64,000 nucleotides of DNA from Opitutaceae bacterium (GTDB lineage Bacteria; Verrucomicrobiota; Verrucomicrobiia; Opitutales; Opitutaceae). Under the pieces are notes generated by a model. It ran no database searches, was not told the DNA's origin, and worked only from the letters and a program-made list of their open reading frames with translations. Below are positions 34,260-42,296 of this stretch, one piece after another (positions within the stretch are counted from its first letter, which is position 1; every line of letters begins with the position of its first letter). The translations under genes and the position numbers were made by a program. Where the stretch lies: NCBI GenBank assembly GCA_005792355.1, contig SXSC01000082.1:1-64000 (forward strand), given 5' to 3'.

Positions 34260-35408
34260 ATGCGTATCAAATCCGTCCAAGCCATCCCGGTTCGTCTGCC
34301 GCGTGATATCGCGCGTTCACGCGGCACCGCGGGTTCGCCTACGTCGCTCAGCGGTGAGTGCGCCTACCGCTGGTCGACCGCCTATCCGGTGCTCTACTCG
34401 GAGAACTTCGAAACGGCGCTCGTGCGCATGGAGCTGGAGAATGGCCTCGTCGGCTGGGGCGAGGCGCAGGCGCCGCTGGCGCCGGAGGTCGCGTGCAGCA
34501 TCGTCGCGCACCTGCTGCGTCCGGCGCTCGAGCGCGAGGAATTCGACGGCACCGTCGAGCGGATCGCCGCGCTCTGGGACCGCATGTATGCCACCATGCG
34601 CGTGCGCGGCCAGAACGGTGGCTTCATGCTCGATGCGATTAGCGGCGTGGACCTCGCGCTCTGGGATCTCGCCGGCAAGATCGCGGGGAAACCCGTCTGC
34701 GCGCTGCTGTGCGCCCAGCCGAAATTCCGCATTCCCGTCTACCTCAGCGGCACCTCCGGCCAAGGCCCGCAGGAACGCGCCGCCTTTGCCGCCCGCTACG
34801 CCGACGAGGGCATCTCGATCGTGAAGCTCTACTACGAGAGCGAGTGGCGGGACCTCCTCGCCATCGCCGATCGTCTGCCCGCCACGATGCGGTTCGCCGT
34901 CGACGCGCTCTGGCATCTTCCGCCCGATCGCGCCATCTCGATGGGGCGCGAGCTCGATGCGCGCCACGCCCGCTGGCTGGAGTGCCCGCTCTATCCCGAG
35001 GAGGTCGAAGCCCACGCCGCCCTCGCGGCCGCCCTTCGCACTCCGCTCGCGCTCGGCGAGAGTTACCGCAGCCTGCGGGAGCTGCGCCCGTTTCTTCCTT
35101 TCGTCGGTGTGCTCCAGCCCGATCTCGGTCGCTGCGGCATCACCGGTTCGTGGCGCATCGCCGCCGCGTTCTCCGGGGAAATCGTTCCGCACCTCAGCAT
35201 CGCGATGGGGCCGCAGATCGCGGCCGCGCTGCATTACGCCGCCGCCGCGAAGAACTGTTCGCTCTGCGAGTTCAACCCGCACGTCTTTGACACCGCGAAC
35301 AGTTTTCTGCATACCCCGCTCATGCGAAAGGGGGGCGAGTATCACATCTCCGAGGCGCCCGGCCTCGGCATCGAATGGAACGCGCGCTTCGACGCCAACT
35401 TCGCATGA
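34260..35408 (+). CDS. Mandelate racemase/muconate lactonizing enzyme-type (enolase superfamily) sugar-acid dehydratase
   Basis: 382 residues from ATG 34260, immediately after the MFS stop; an in-frame extension upstream overlaps the MFS gene and is rejected. The three metal ligands are clear: Asp215 (VDALW), Glu241 (LECPL) and Glu267 (LGES). Asp288 (PDLGRCG) and His311 (PHLSIAMG) form the usual Asp-His acid/base pair. At the second-strand KxK position it has Lys189-Leu-Tyr191, so the second Lys is Tyr. The family abstracts the alpha proton of a carboxylate; here it probably dehydrates an aldonic or uronic-derived acid to a 2-keto-3-deoxy acid for DgoK. The 3' end overlaps dgoK by ATGA. Confidence 0.85.
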   Translation: MRIKSVQAIPVRLPRDIARSRGTAGSPTSLSGECAYRWSTAYPVLYSENFETALVRMELENGLVGWGEAQAPLAPEVACSIVAHLLRPALEREEFDGTVERIAALWDRMYATMRVRGQNGGFMLDAISGVDLALWDLAGKIAGKPVCALLCAQPKFRIPVYLSGTSGQGPQERAAFAARYADEGISIVKLYYESEWRDLLAIADRLPATMRFAVDALWHLPPDRAISMGRELDARHARWLECPLYPEEVEAHAALAAALRTPLALGESYRSLRELRPFLPFVGVLQPDLGRCGITGSWRIAAAFSGEIVPHLSIAMGPQIAAALHYAAAAKNCSLCEFNPHVFDTANSFLHTPLMRKGGEYHISEAPGLGIEWNARFDANFA

Positions 35409-36409
35409 ACGCACTGGCATCCCCACCCACCCGGCGGTTCCTGAGCTGCGACTGGGGCACCTCCGCGTTTCGCCTGCGACTGGTCGAGGAGGAAACTCGT
35501 CGGATCCTCGCCGCAAGCCGGGGTGAGCAAGGCATCGCGGCTACCTTTGCCGCGTGGAAGGCCGCCGGCGGGAAGCCGGAGGATCGCTGGAGTCATTTCT
35601 CGCGCGTCATCGAACATCACCTCGCCCGGATGGCCGACGAGACCGCTGCCTCGCTGGCGGACATCCCGCTGGTGATTTCCGGCATGGCCTCGTCGTCGAT
35701 CGGCATGCGCGAGCTCCCTTACGGCGATCTGCCACTGGCCATCGACGGCTCGGGTCTGGCCGTGGAACGCGTCGCCGCGCGTGAGGATTTTCCCCATCCG
35801 GTCGTCCTCATCTCCGGTGTGCGGAGCCGCGACGATGTCATGCGCGGCGAAGAGACGCAATTCATCGGCGCGTGCGCCCTGGGCGCCGCCCACGACGCTG
35901 CGCCCGAGCGCAGCCGTTGGTTTGTCTTTCCCGGCACCCATTCGAAACACGTGGAAGTGCGCGGCGCCCACGCGGTCGGTTTTCGGACCTATATGACAGG
36001 CGAGTTCTTCGACCTGCTGTCGGGCAAAAGCGTTTTGGCGAACTCGGTGGCGGCGGGCTCCGATCTCCGCCGGCCGGAAAATCTCACCGGCTTCGCGACG
36101 GGCGTGCGGGCCGGTGCCGCGGGCAACCTGCTTCACGCCGCCTTCCGCGTGCGCACGCGCGCGCTGCTCGAAAATGCGACAGCAACGGAGAACTATCACT
36201 ATTTGAGCGGACTGCTGATCGGCGCGGAGCTGCGGGATCTCGCCGCGCCCGACGCGCCCATCACGCTCGTTGGCGCCGGACCGCTGCTGGCCGCCTGCCA
36301 ACATGCGCTTCATGTCTTGGGAACCCGCGCACCGCTGGCGGCGCTGGACGCCGACGACTGTTTGATCGCCGGGCAACTCACGATCGCGACCCGGCTCGGA
36401 CTGCTTTGA
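35405..36409 (+). CDS. dgoK: 2-dehydro-3-deoxygalactonokinase
   Basis: 334 residues. It matches the DgoK family: N-terminal phosphate-binding CDWGTSAFRLRLV, GEQGI, then GMASSSIGMRELPY, GVRSRDDVMRGEETQ, FPGTHSKHVEV and TGEFFDLLSGKSVL, ending with the GAGPLL segment. The reaction is ATP-dependent 6-phosphorylation of 2-keto-3-deoxygalactonate (or a related acid) in the DeLey-Doudoroff-type route. ATG 35405 is chosen because it overlaps the preceding stop (ATGA). The next ORF, a KDPG-aldolase remnant, begins 4 bases after its stop, as expected for the kinase-aldolase pair. Confidence 0.92.
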   Translation: MNALASPPTRRFLSCDWGTSAFRLRLVEEETRRILAASRGEQGIAATFAAWKAAGGKPEDRWSHFSRVIEHHLARMADETAASLADIPLVISGMASSSIGMRELPYGDLPLAIDGSGLAVERVAAREDFPHPVVLISGVRSRDDVMRGEETQFIGACALGAAHDAAPERSRWFVFPGTHSKHVEVRGAHAVGFRTYMTGEFFDLLSGKSVLANSVAAGSDLRRPENLTGFATGVRAGAAGNLLHAAFRVRTRALLENATATENYHYLSGLLIGAELRDLAAPDAPITLVGAGPLLAACQHALHVLGTRAPLAALDADDCLIAGQLTIATRLGLL

Positions 36410-36413
36410 CGCC

Positions 36414-36665
36414 ATGACCACGGGATCGATGTTGCCCGTTTCAGATGCCGGTCGCCTGGCTCGCTCGGGTGTGGTGGCCGTCGTGACCGTGAAGAATCCG
36501 GACGATGCGGGGCCGATTGCCCGCGCGCGGCTCGACGGTGGCGTCGGCGCGATCGAGCTGACGTTTCGCACCGCGCGCGGGGCGCTTTGGCGTCGGTCCG
36601 TCAGTCTTCCGCCGGCAAGCAGTGCGGGTGAGATCGCGCCGACCGGCCGGTGCCACCGGAGGTGA
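36414..36665 (+). pseudogene. Truncated KDPG/KDPGal aldolase remnant (Eda/DgoA-like)
   Basis: 83 codons. Residues about 15-52 match the N-terminal strand-helix-strand of 2-keto-3-deoxy-6-phosphogluconate aldolases (SGVVAVVTVKNPDDAG, then GGVGAIELTFRT). After FRTARGAL the sequence loses all similarity. The family is about 210 residues, and the part with the catalytic Lys and the VGAGTV strand is absent from all frames of the following 90 bases. It is in the correct operon position directly after dgoK, so a deletion removed most of an aldolase that once completed the pathway. Confidence 0.65.
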
Positions 36666-36751
36666 ACGAGCTCACCGTCAATCGCATTGCCCCGCGATCG
36701 CAGTCGCATTGACTGGCACCTGCCCGCCCTGACCGCCCCAATCATTACCCG

Positions 36752-38290
36752 ATGAAGCTGCTCCCGCTCCTCCTCGCGACCACTCTCCCGTTCGCCGCCA
36801 CCAACCGGCCGATGCGGCTCACGCTCGAGGCGCCCATCGAGAAATGGGACGAGGCCATCCCGCTCGGCAACGGCCTCCTCGGCGGCCTGCTCTGGGGCCA
36901 GGGCAAAGAGCTCCACCTCTCGCTTGACCGCGGCGACCGGTGGACCCTGCGGCAGCGTCCGATCCACGCGCGTCCGGAATTCAACTACGCCACCGCCGCT
37001 CAGGAACCGCGCCTCGCCGATCCTTTCGCCGGTCGCGACCACGGCGCCTCCCTTCCGCTCGAACCCGTGGCCGGGGAGCTCCGCGGCCGGCTCCGCGCCG
37101 GCCAGACTCTCGAGCTCCGCGAGCGCTCCGCCGCGCGCACGCTCAGCTACGACCCCGCCGCGCTGCCGCAGGGTCGCGAGTATTTCACGCTCCGCTCCGG
37201 GCTCGGCAACGCCCGCGCGAAATTCGAGCGCGCCAAGACCGGCCGCGTCGCCTTCCTCGGTGGCTCGATCACGGCCATGTCCGGCTGGCGCGACCTCGTG
37301 ATGCAGGATCTGCGGCGGCGATTTCCGGAGACCAAGTTCGACTTCATCGGCGCCGGCATCGGGTCGCTCGGCTCCGTGCCGCACGCCTTCCGCCTCGGGC
37401 GCGACGTGCTTTCCCGCGGCCCGATCGATCTGCTTTTTGTCGAGGCCGCCGTCAACGACGCGAGCAACATTCCCGACCAACCCGAGCGGATGCTGCGCGG
37501 TCTGGAGGGCGTGGTGCGCCATGCGCGCACGGTCAACCCCCTCAGCGACATCGTGCAGATGCACTTCGTGATGCCGGAGCACATGGAGGCCTACCGCCAT
37601 GGCCGGGTGCCGGTCGCGATCGCCCAGCACGAAAAAGTCGCCGCCGCTTACGGCCACCCCTCGATCGATCTCGCCCGCGAGGTCACCGAGCGCATCGCCG
37701 CCAACCAGTTCACCTGGGCCGACGACTTCAAAAACCTCCACCCGTCGCCTTTCGGCCATCAGGTCTACGCCCACAGCATCGCGCGAATGCTTGACGCCGC
37801 TTTCGCCGGCCCGCCGTCTCCCCGGTCAGTTCCGCATCCGCTTCCCGCCTCACCGCTCGATCCAAACAGCTACTTCCGCGGCCGCTTCGGACCGCTCTCC
37901 GACATCCGGCTCGTCAGCGGTTTCACCCGCGAAACGGCCTGGCGCCCAGCCGACGGCAAGGCCACCCGCGCGGGCTTCGTCGATGTGCCCGCGGTCGTCG
38001 GTACTCAGGCGGGTGCCGAATTCGAGTTCACCTTCGAGGGCACGGGCGCCGGCCTGTTTGTCACCTCCGGACCCGACGCCGGCGTGATCGAATTCAGCGT
38101 CGACGGAGGCGAGACCCGGACGGTCGACACCTTCACCCGTTGGAGCCGCAGCCTGCACCTTCCTTGGTCCGTCATCCTCGACGACCAGCTCGCGCCAGGA
38201 CGCCACACCGTTCGCGTCCGCCTCGCCGGCGCCCGCAACCCCGCCAGCATCGGTACCGCCTTGCGCGTCTTCCACCTGCTGCTGAACTGA
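36752..38290 (+). CDS. Chimeric secreted protein: GH95-type N-terminal fragment fused to SGNH/GDSL hydrolase and C-terminal beta domain
   Basis: 512 residues with a short signal-like N-terminus (LLPLLLATTLPFAA). Residues about 20-65 resemble the start of the N-terminal domain of GH95-type glycoside hydrolases (PIEKWDEAIPLGNGLLGG, then LSLDRGDRW). From about residue 140 it is a complete SGNH hydrolase of the type that opens LPxGREYFTLRSGL: nucleophile Ser172 in FLGGSIT, GAGIGS, Asn235 in EAAVND, and His330 in NLHPSPFG. Residues about 370-512 are a beta-sandwich-like, possibly carbohydrate-binding, region. Probably an esterase acting on acylated polysaccharide (inference). The GH95 part lacks the catalytic barrel, so it cannot be a glycosidase. 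The fusion may be a deletion product; the same deletion-prone stretch holds the aldolase remnant. Confidence 0.75.
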   Translation: MKLLPLLLATTLPFAATNRPMRLTLEAPIEKWDEAIPLGNGLLGGLLWGQGKELHLSLDRGDRWTLRQRPIHARPEFNYATAAQEPRLADPFAGRDHGASLPLEPVAGELRGRLRAGQTLELRERSAARTLSYDPAALPQGREYFTLRSGLGNARAKFERAKTGRVAFLGGSITAMSGWRDLVMQDLRRRFPETKFDFIGAGIGSLGSVPHAFRLGRDVLSRGPIDLLFVEAAVNDASNIPDQPERMLRGLEGVVRHARTVNPLSDIVQMHFVMPEHMEAYRHGRVPVAIAQHEKVAAAYGHPSIDLAREVTERIAANQFTWADDFKNLHPSPFGHQVYAHSIARMLDAAFAGPPSPRSVPHPLPASPLDPNSYFRGRFGPLSDIRLVSGFTRETAWRPADGKATRAGFVDVPAVVGTQAGAEFEFTFEGTGAGLFVTSGPDAGVIEFSVDGGETRTVDTFTRWSRSLHLPWSVILDDQLAPGRHTVRVRLAGARNPASIGTALRVFHLLLN

Positions 38291-38382
38291 GGCGGCGCCC
38301 ACCCGGGGTTCCCTCCTTGGCGGCCCATTTTAGCCCGGAAATTTCCTAACGCGTCAACCGCAACCGAAGGAATCAAACCGCT

Positions 38383-38492
38383 GGTCACAGAGGTCACTGA
38401 GGCCCGGCAGGAGGTCACAGAGAATACCACCGGAAAAGAACGCCGCTCCTCCGCTCTGTGGCCTCTCTTTTCCCTCCGTGATCTCTGTAGCC
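38383..38492. repeat. Inverted-repeat element (cacagaggtcactgagg / cctccgtgatctctgtag)
   Basis: The outer arms 38383-38402 and 38473-38492 are imperfect reverse complements over about 20 bases. Inner arms ggtcacagag (38413-38422) and ctctgtggcctc (about 38455-38466) pair as well. The whole could fold into a hairpin of about 110 bases. It resembles non-autonomous, dispersed intergenic repeats. It lies just after the SGNH hydrolase gene and might also slow transcription. Confidence 0.55.
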
Positions 38493-38635
38493 GATCCGCC
38501 GGGGTCAGTCCGCTAGTCGCTAGTTTTTGAATTCCAGAATTTGGGTGCCGCGGGAGAGCCCGTCAGCCGCAAGTTTCCTCCGCACCGACGACCCGCCGGC
38601 GAAGTAGCAACTATCGGCCTGACCCCCTTGCCACC

Positions 38636-38784
38636 CGCAGAGGAAAAAATCCGCCGACGTGTCATTCCCTTGCCACCCATTCCTTTGCCAAGAGTCCCTG
38701 TCGACCGCGAGATTTGCCATCGTAACAGCAATCGCCACCCGCCAAAAACTTAAGCGCCATTCCGGACTGTCCCCCTTGGATCGG
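38636..38784. repeat. Direct repeat copy 1 (~149 bases)
   Basis: Nearly identical to 38887-39035, offset 250-251 bases. Shared landmarks are ccgacgt, ttgccacccattcctttgcc, gtccctgtcgaccgcgaga, ttgccatcgtaacagc and ccgccaaaaactta, ending in ccttggatcgg. Confidence 0.8.
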
Positions 38785-38886
38785 ACGATTGCGCCCGGGA
38801 GGCGGCGAGGCTCACGGTCGTTCCCTGGAGGTTGCGGGTCCGCTTTCGGCGGTGGGCGGTGGGGCAGGATGGCAAAGGAATCGGTG

Positions 38887-39035
38887 GCAGAGGAATAATT
38901 CCACCGACGTTTCATTCCCCTTGCCACCCATTCCTTTGCCAAAAGTCCCTGTCGACCGCGAGAATTGCCATCGTAACAGCTATCGCCGCCCGCCAAAAAC
39001 TTATGCGCCATTCCGGACTGACCCCCTTGGATCGG
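38887..39035. repeat. Direct repeat copy 2 (~149 bases)
   Basis: Second copy of the element at 38636-38784, with a handful of substitutions and one single-base length change. Both copies end in the reverse form of the GGGGTCAG motif followed by ccttggatcgg. Confidence 0.8.
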
Positions 39036-39107
39036 CCCCAGCCGTCAATTCCGGTGGTCCACGGCGGCCTCGCGTCGCGGCCGGCGGCGCATCTACGTTG
39101 AGGCATC

Positions 39108-40079
39108 ATGATTCCATTGCGCCATGTCTTCGGTCTGCTGCTGGCAGGTGTGACGGGTTGCCTGACAGCGGCCGGGGCGGATGCGATCGTCACCCACCCG
39201 TTCCGCGGCATCACCCTCATTGCGCGATCCGAAACCTCGCCGCGCAACGTCCGGATGCACGTGGTGCTGGTGGATTTGTCGGCACCGGGCCTCTCGTTCA
39301 AACTCACCCCACCGGGCGGCGGCCGTGACACCGTGCGGCAGACGACCATGGATTTTTTGCTGCAGGAGAAAGCCCAGCTCGCCGTCAACGTTCACTTCTT
39401 CGTGCCGTTTCCGTCCGACGAAACCGACGTCGAGGTCGTGGGCCTGGCCGCGTCGCAAGGGAAGGTCTATTCGCCGTTCGAGCCGCAGCCGGTCGGGCGC
39501 GCGTACGCGGACCAGAGCTACGCGATCGTCGCCTATGCCCCGGCGCTCAACATCGACGCCGCCAACCGCGTCACCCTCGTGCGTCGCGATCCGGCCCATC
39601 CAGGCAACCGGCAGACACTGCCCCGCGTGCCACTCTGGAATGCCCTCTCGGGCGGCGCTCAGATTGTCACCGACGGCGCCAAGACGATCCCTTCCTACTC
39701 CGGCGTCGCGGGCGGCCTGAATCCCTCGACGGCCTATTCGGACACGAACTCGTGGTATGCCCTGCCCCGCGCGCGCACGGCCGCGGGAGTGACGGCGAAT
39801 CTGAAAACGTTGGTGCTGTTCACCGCCGATCAGGCCGCCGGTTCGGGCGGGATGACGGTGGCGGAAGTCGCGGATCGGTTGATCAACGACTATCACGTGG
39901 CGCAGGCCCTGAATCTCGACGGCGGCGGCTCCACCACCCTCGCGATGCAGGATCCCGCCACGCTCAAGGGCCGCCTCGTCAACACCTCTTCCGACAATCC
40001 ACGGGGTCGCGCGGTCGGCAGCAGCCTGGCGATTTTTGCCGCACGGTTGCCGGCACCTGACAAATCCCCGCCGCGGTGA
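39108..40079 (+). CDS. Secreted phosphodiester glycosidase-family (NAGPA-like) protein
   Basis: 323 residues. Residues 1-25 are a signal peptide ending TAAGA. The body matches the phosphodiester glycosidase family (related to mammalian uncovering enzyme): an early VRMHVVLVDLSAPG strand, an AVNVHFF segment, GGAQIVTDG, and the C-terminal signature LNLDGGGSTTLA followed by GRAVGSSLAIF. The family hydrolyses sugar phosphodiesters, or in bacteria acts on surface polysaccharide; the substrate here is unknown. ATG 39108 follows a tgagg ribosome-binding-like stretch at a good distance. It stands alone after a repeat-rich spacer and is convergent with the next gene. Confidence 0.85.
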   Translation: MIPLRHVFGLLLAGVTGCLTAAGADAIVTHPFRGITLIARSETSPRNVRMHVVLVDLSAPGLSFKLTPPGGGRDTVRQTTMDFLLQEKAQLAVNVHFFVPFPSDETDVEVVGLAASQGKVYSPFEPQPVGRAYADQSYAIVAYAPALNIDAANRVTLVRRDPAHPGNRQTLPRVPLWNALSGGAQIVTDGAKTIPSYSGVAGGLNPSTAYSDTNSWYALPRARTAAGVTANLKTLVLFTADQAAGSGGMTVAEVADRLINDYHVAQALNLDGGGSTTLAMQDPATLKGRLVNTSSDNPRGRAVGSSLAIFAARLPAPDKSPPR

Positions 40080-40145
40080 GGAGTGCAGCCGCCGGTGAGT
40101 GGGGCACTCACGTCGCGCACGCCGTGACGGTCGGCGAGACCGCTC

Positions 40146-40208
40146 CGACGGGGTCAGTCGATTGTTGATCGGGGCCGATCCGACGTGGTCAGGCCGATCG
40201 TCGATCGG
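40146..40208. repeat. Two tandem ~27-base units between convergent genes
   Basis: Units 40146-40172 and 40181-40208 share cgacg(g/t)ggtcag and end in (g/c)gatcgg. Each carries a GGTCAG core like the motif in the 38.3-39.1 kb repeats. The region 40080-40253 contains no gene. It lies between the convergent phosphodiester glycosidase and beta-helix genes. Confidence 0.55.
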
Positions 40209-40253
40209 AAAATCGGGAAACGTGTCCGCGGGTGAAGTGGACCGGGCCCATTT

Positions 40254-41831
40254 TCAGTTCGTCTCGATCACGCGCACGCGCAGGGCGAAATCGGGGTCCG
40301 GGGACTTCCGGAGTTTTCGCCCGCTGGAGATCGTCAGGTTGCGGAGCGTCACCTGTTCGGTCAGCTGGTAGCGGAACGGCCGATTTGCCTCCGGCGCGCT
40401 CGCACCGTCCGGGTCCGTGAAGAGGTAGGGCCCTTGGTAATCCTTGGGCACATTTCGGTCGTCGATCACCAGCCCGTCGATGGTGATTTCCCGCGGCATG
40501 AAGCAGGGATAGCCGAAGTCGTGCTGCCCGTCGTTGCTGGCGGAGAGGAGGGTGGGCTGGACCGTCGCGCCGCAGGCGGGAATCCAGCGGCTGTTGCGGA
40601 TCACCACGGCGCCCTCCCACGTGCTGCCGTAGTCGCCGCGGAGACTGATGAAGGACCGGCCGTTCAGCGTGGAATTCTCCACCGTCAACGTGCCCCGGCC
40701 GATCGCGTTCAGTCCCGCGTGACCCAACGTGCAGCCGCGCAGGGTGTAGGTCCCGGAGACCCCCTGGTGCGTGTCCATGCGGGACAGCACGCAGTTCTCC
40801 AGCAGGATGTTTTTGCAGAAGTTGGTCCCGATCACGCCCCAGCGCGTGGGGTCGCAGATGTTGTCCATGCGGCACCCCACCATCGTGAAGTTGACCACCT
40901 CGTTCGCGCTCAAGTCGTAGGTGCCCATGCTCACCGGCTTGCCGGCGGCGCCGATGGTCGAGTAGGTCTTGTGGCCCGTGACAAAGCAGTCGCGCAGCGT
41001 GACATTGGCGCAACTGCTGACCGCGAGAAACCCACTGTACGGATGGCCGACTTCCGTCTCGCCCACGACATGATGGGTCAAGCCCTCCACGGTCGTGTTC
41101 GAGCGGGTGATGGCGATATTGCGCAACCAGTAATTGTAACCTTTGTCCTGCTTCATGCGGTTGGCCGTGGTCGTGAAAATCCCGCCCTTGAGGACCAGCG
41201 GTCGCTCATCGATCGGCTGGGCCTCAACTCGCGTGATCGTGTCGTAGTCCCAGTCAATGGCGCCTTCGATCGTTCCGTCGCGGCGCAAGATGAAGCAATC
41301 GCGCTGGGGTGCGCCGTTGTTTTGGTTCAGGCCCTTTCGAATGTAGACCCGCTTGCGACCGTTCTCCACCCGCACCCAGCAGTCGCGGGGCGGTTGGACG
41401 TCGAGGAGCCGCTGATCCCGCGTCAGGCGCTGAATTGGCAGCACCACGGGCTTCAGCAGCGAACGCACGGCGAAGAGTGATACGCGGTGATTTTCGACGT
41501 CCGTATCATTGATGACAAACCGCGACACGCTCCAGTCGGTGTCGGTGGCGATGATCGCGGTGAGGGCCCGGCGACCGAGGTGATAGGTGGCGTCGGGCTT
41601 TGTCTTGACCGACAAGCCGTGAGCGTTGGCGAAGGCGTGCGCCGCGACGATGGCCGGCAGGTCGTCCGCCAACCCGTCGCCCACCGCGCCGAACGCCTCG
41701 TAACTGACCGGCCGATCCGTGGACACCCCGCGCTTGGCCTCCGTCGCAGCGGAGGCCGGCGCCGCGTCCGGCGCAGACCCAAGCAGAATGATCGCCAGCA
41801 CCCGAAGAGCGGAGCCTCTGGGTTTGTTCAT
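40254..41831 (-). CDS. Secreted right-handed beta-helix (pectate-lyase-like) protein
   Basis: 525 residues from the ATG at 41831, which gives a signal peptide (RVLAIILLGSAPDAAPASA); the 34-codon extension upstream is rejected. After the signal comes the typical opening VSYEAFGAVGDGLADDLPAI of pectate-lyase-superfamily/polygalacturonase-like proteins. The rest is repeated short strands of the beta-helix type (VTLRDCFVTGHKTYS, ILLENCVLSRMDTHQG, LTVENSTLNG). It may bind or cleave a polysaccharide. No clear polygalacturonase catalytic set (NTD...DD...GHG...RIK) is visible, so the enzyme activity is uncertain. Downstream it faces the phosphodiester glycosidase gene. A GTGGAG about a dozen bases before the start could be a ribosome-binding site. 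Confidence 0.8.
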   Translation of the reverse strand: MNKPRGSALRVLAIILLGSAPDAAPASAATEAKRGVSTDRPVSYEAFGAVGDGLADDLPAIVAAHAFANAHGLSVKTKPDATYHLGRRALTAIIATDTDWSVSRFVINDTDVENHRVSLFAVRSLLKPVVLPIQRLTRDQRLLDVQPPRDCWVRVENGRKRVYIRKGLNQNNGAPQRDCFILRRDGTIEGAIDWDYDTITRVEAQPIDERPLVLKGGIFTTTANRMKQDKGYNYWLRNIAITRSNTTVEGLTHHVVGETEVGHPYSGFLAVSSCANVTLRDCFVTGHKTYSTIGAAGKPVSMGTYDLSANEVVNFTMVGCRMDNICDPTRWGVIGTNFCKNILLENCVLSRMDTHQGVSGTYTLRGCTLGHAGLNAIGRGTLTVENSTLNGRSFISLRGDYGSTWEGAVVIRNSRWIPACGATVQPTLLSASNDGQHDFGYPCFMPREITIDGLVIDDRNVPKDYQGPYLFTDPDGASAPEANRPFRYQLTEQVTLRNLTISSGRKLRKSPDPDFALRVRVIETN

Positions 41832-42116
41832 TGGGCGGACTCCACTCGTGGACCGCGCCGGGAGAAAAAAGCAGGATGGATTGAACCAACTAATCGCGGA
41901 GTGCATGAGCGAGGAGACGTGCGGGCGTATCAAAGGTCACGGGCTCGCGCCGGTTATCAACCCATCCGCGTGCAGGCCCGCACCGGCTGCAACGCGAAGT
42001 TCTTCAGCAGGCCGGACTCCTCCAACCTCCTCGTCGTGAATCGCAGGTGGGTCCATTCCCCGTGGCCTGCCACGTTCTGGCCGGCGATTCCACGAGCCCG
42101 ATCCGCGCAGCGGTCG

Positions 42117-42158
42117 CTTGGCCATGATGCCCCGAGGCTTGCCTCGGGATGGCCAAGC
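42117..42158. repeat. Hairpin with cttggccat / atggccaag arms
   Basis: Left arm cttggccat...ccccgagg and right arm cctcggg-atggccaag are reverse complements apart from a small bulge, with a three- to four-base loop. No T-run follows on either strand, so it looks like a dispersed palindromic repeat and not a standard terminator. Confidence 0.55.
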
Positions 42159-42195
42159 GCAGGGCGAGTGTTCACTCCGCTCTCCCCGTTGCCAT

Positions 42196-42235
42196 CCCCG
42201 GAGAAAGCTTACCCGTCTTTTAGCGGGCTCCGGGG
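42196..42235 (-). terminator. Possible hairpin terminator downstream of the TIR gene
   Basis: ccccggag at 42196-42203 pairs with ctccgggg at 42228-42235, with an inner cccg/cggg pairing. It lies about 60 bases past the stop of the minus-strand TIR gene. There is no T-tract in that direction, so intrinsic termination is doubtful. Confidence 0.3.
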
Positions 42236-42296
42236 CATTGACCAAACCGCCCATCATGTCCTCAGGCAGAGAGAAGGACGCTGCTTTCCGCCGAAT

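Larger units (their letters stand above)
38291..39107. other. 817-base intergenic region rich in dispersed repeats
   Basis: No credible gene. It holds an inverted-repeat element (38383-38492), two copies of a ~149-base direct repeat (38636-38784 and 38887-39035), and several GGGGTCAG-type motifs (forward at 38501; reverse at about 38616, 38765 and 39016). Short ORFs here are products of the repeats. Confidence 0.7.
41832..42296. other. 465-base spacer with two hairpins
   Basis: No gene supported. Two hairpins are listed separately (42117-42158 and 42196-42235). The beta-helix gene's promoter should lie at its left end and the 3' end of the TIR gene at its right end. Confidence 0.6.

Noticed and set aside
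35342-37774. 810-codon minus-strand frame opposite dgoK and the SGNH hydrolase
   Set aside because: Overlaps two well-supported sense genes; translation has no recognisable domain.
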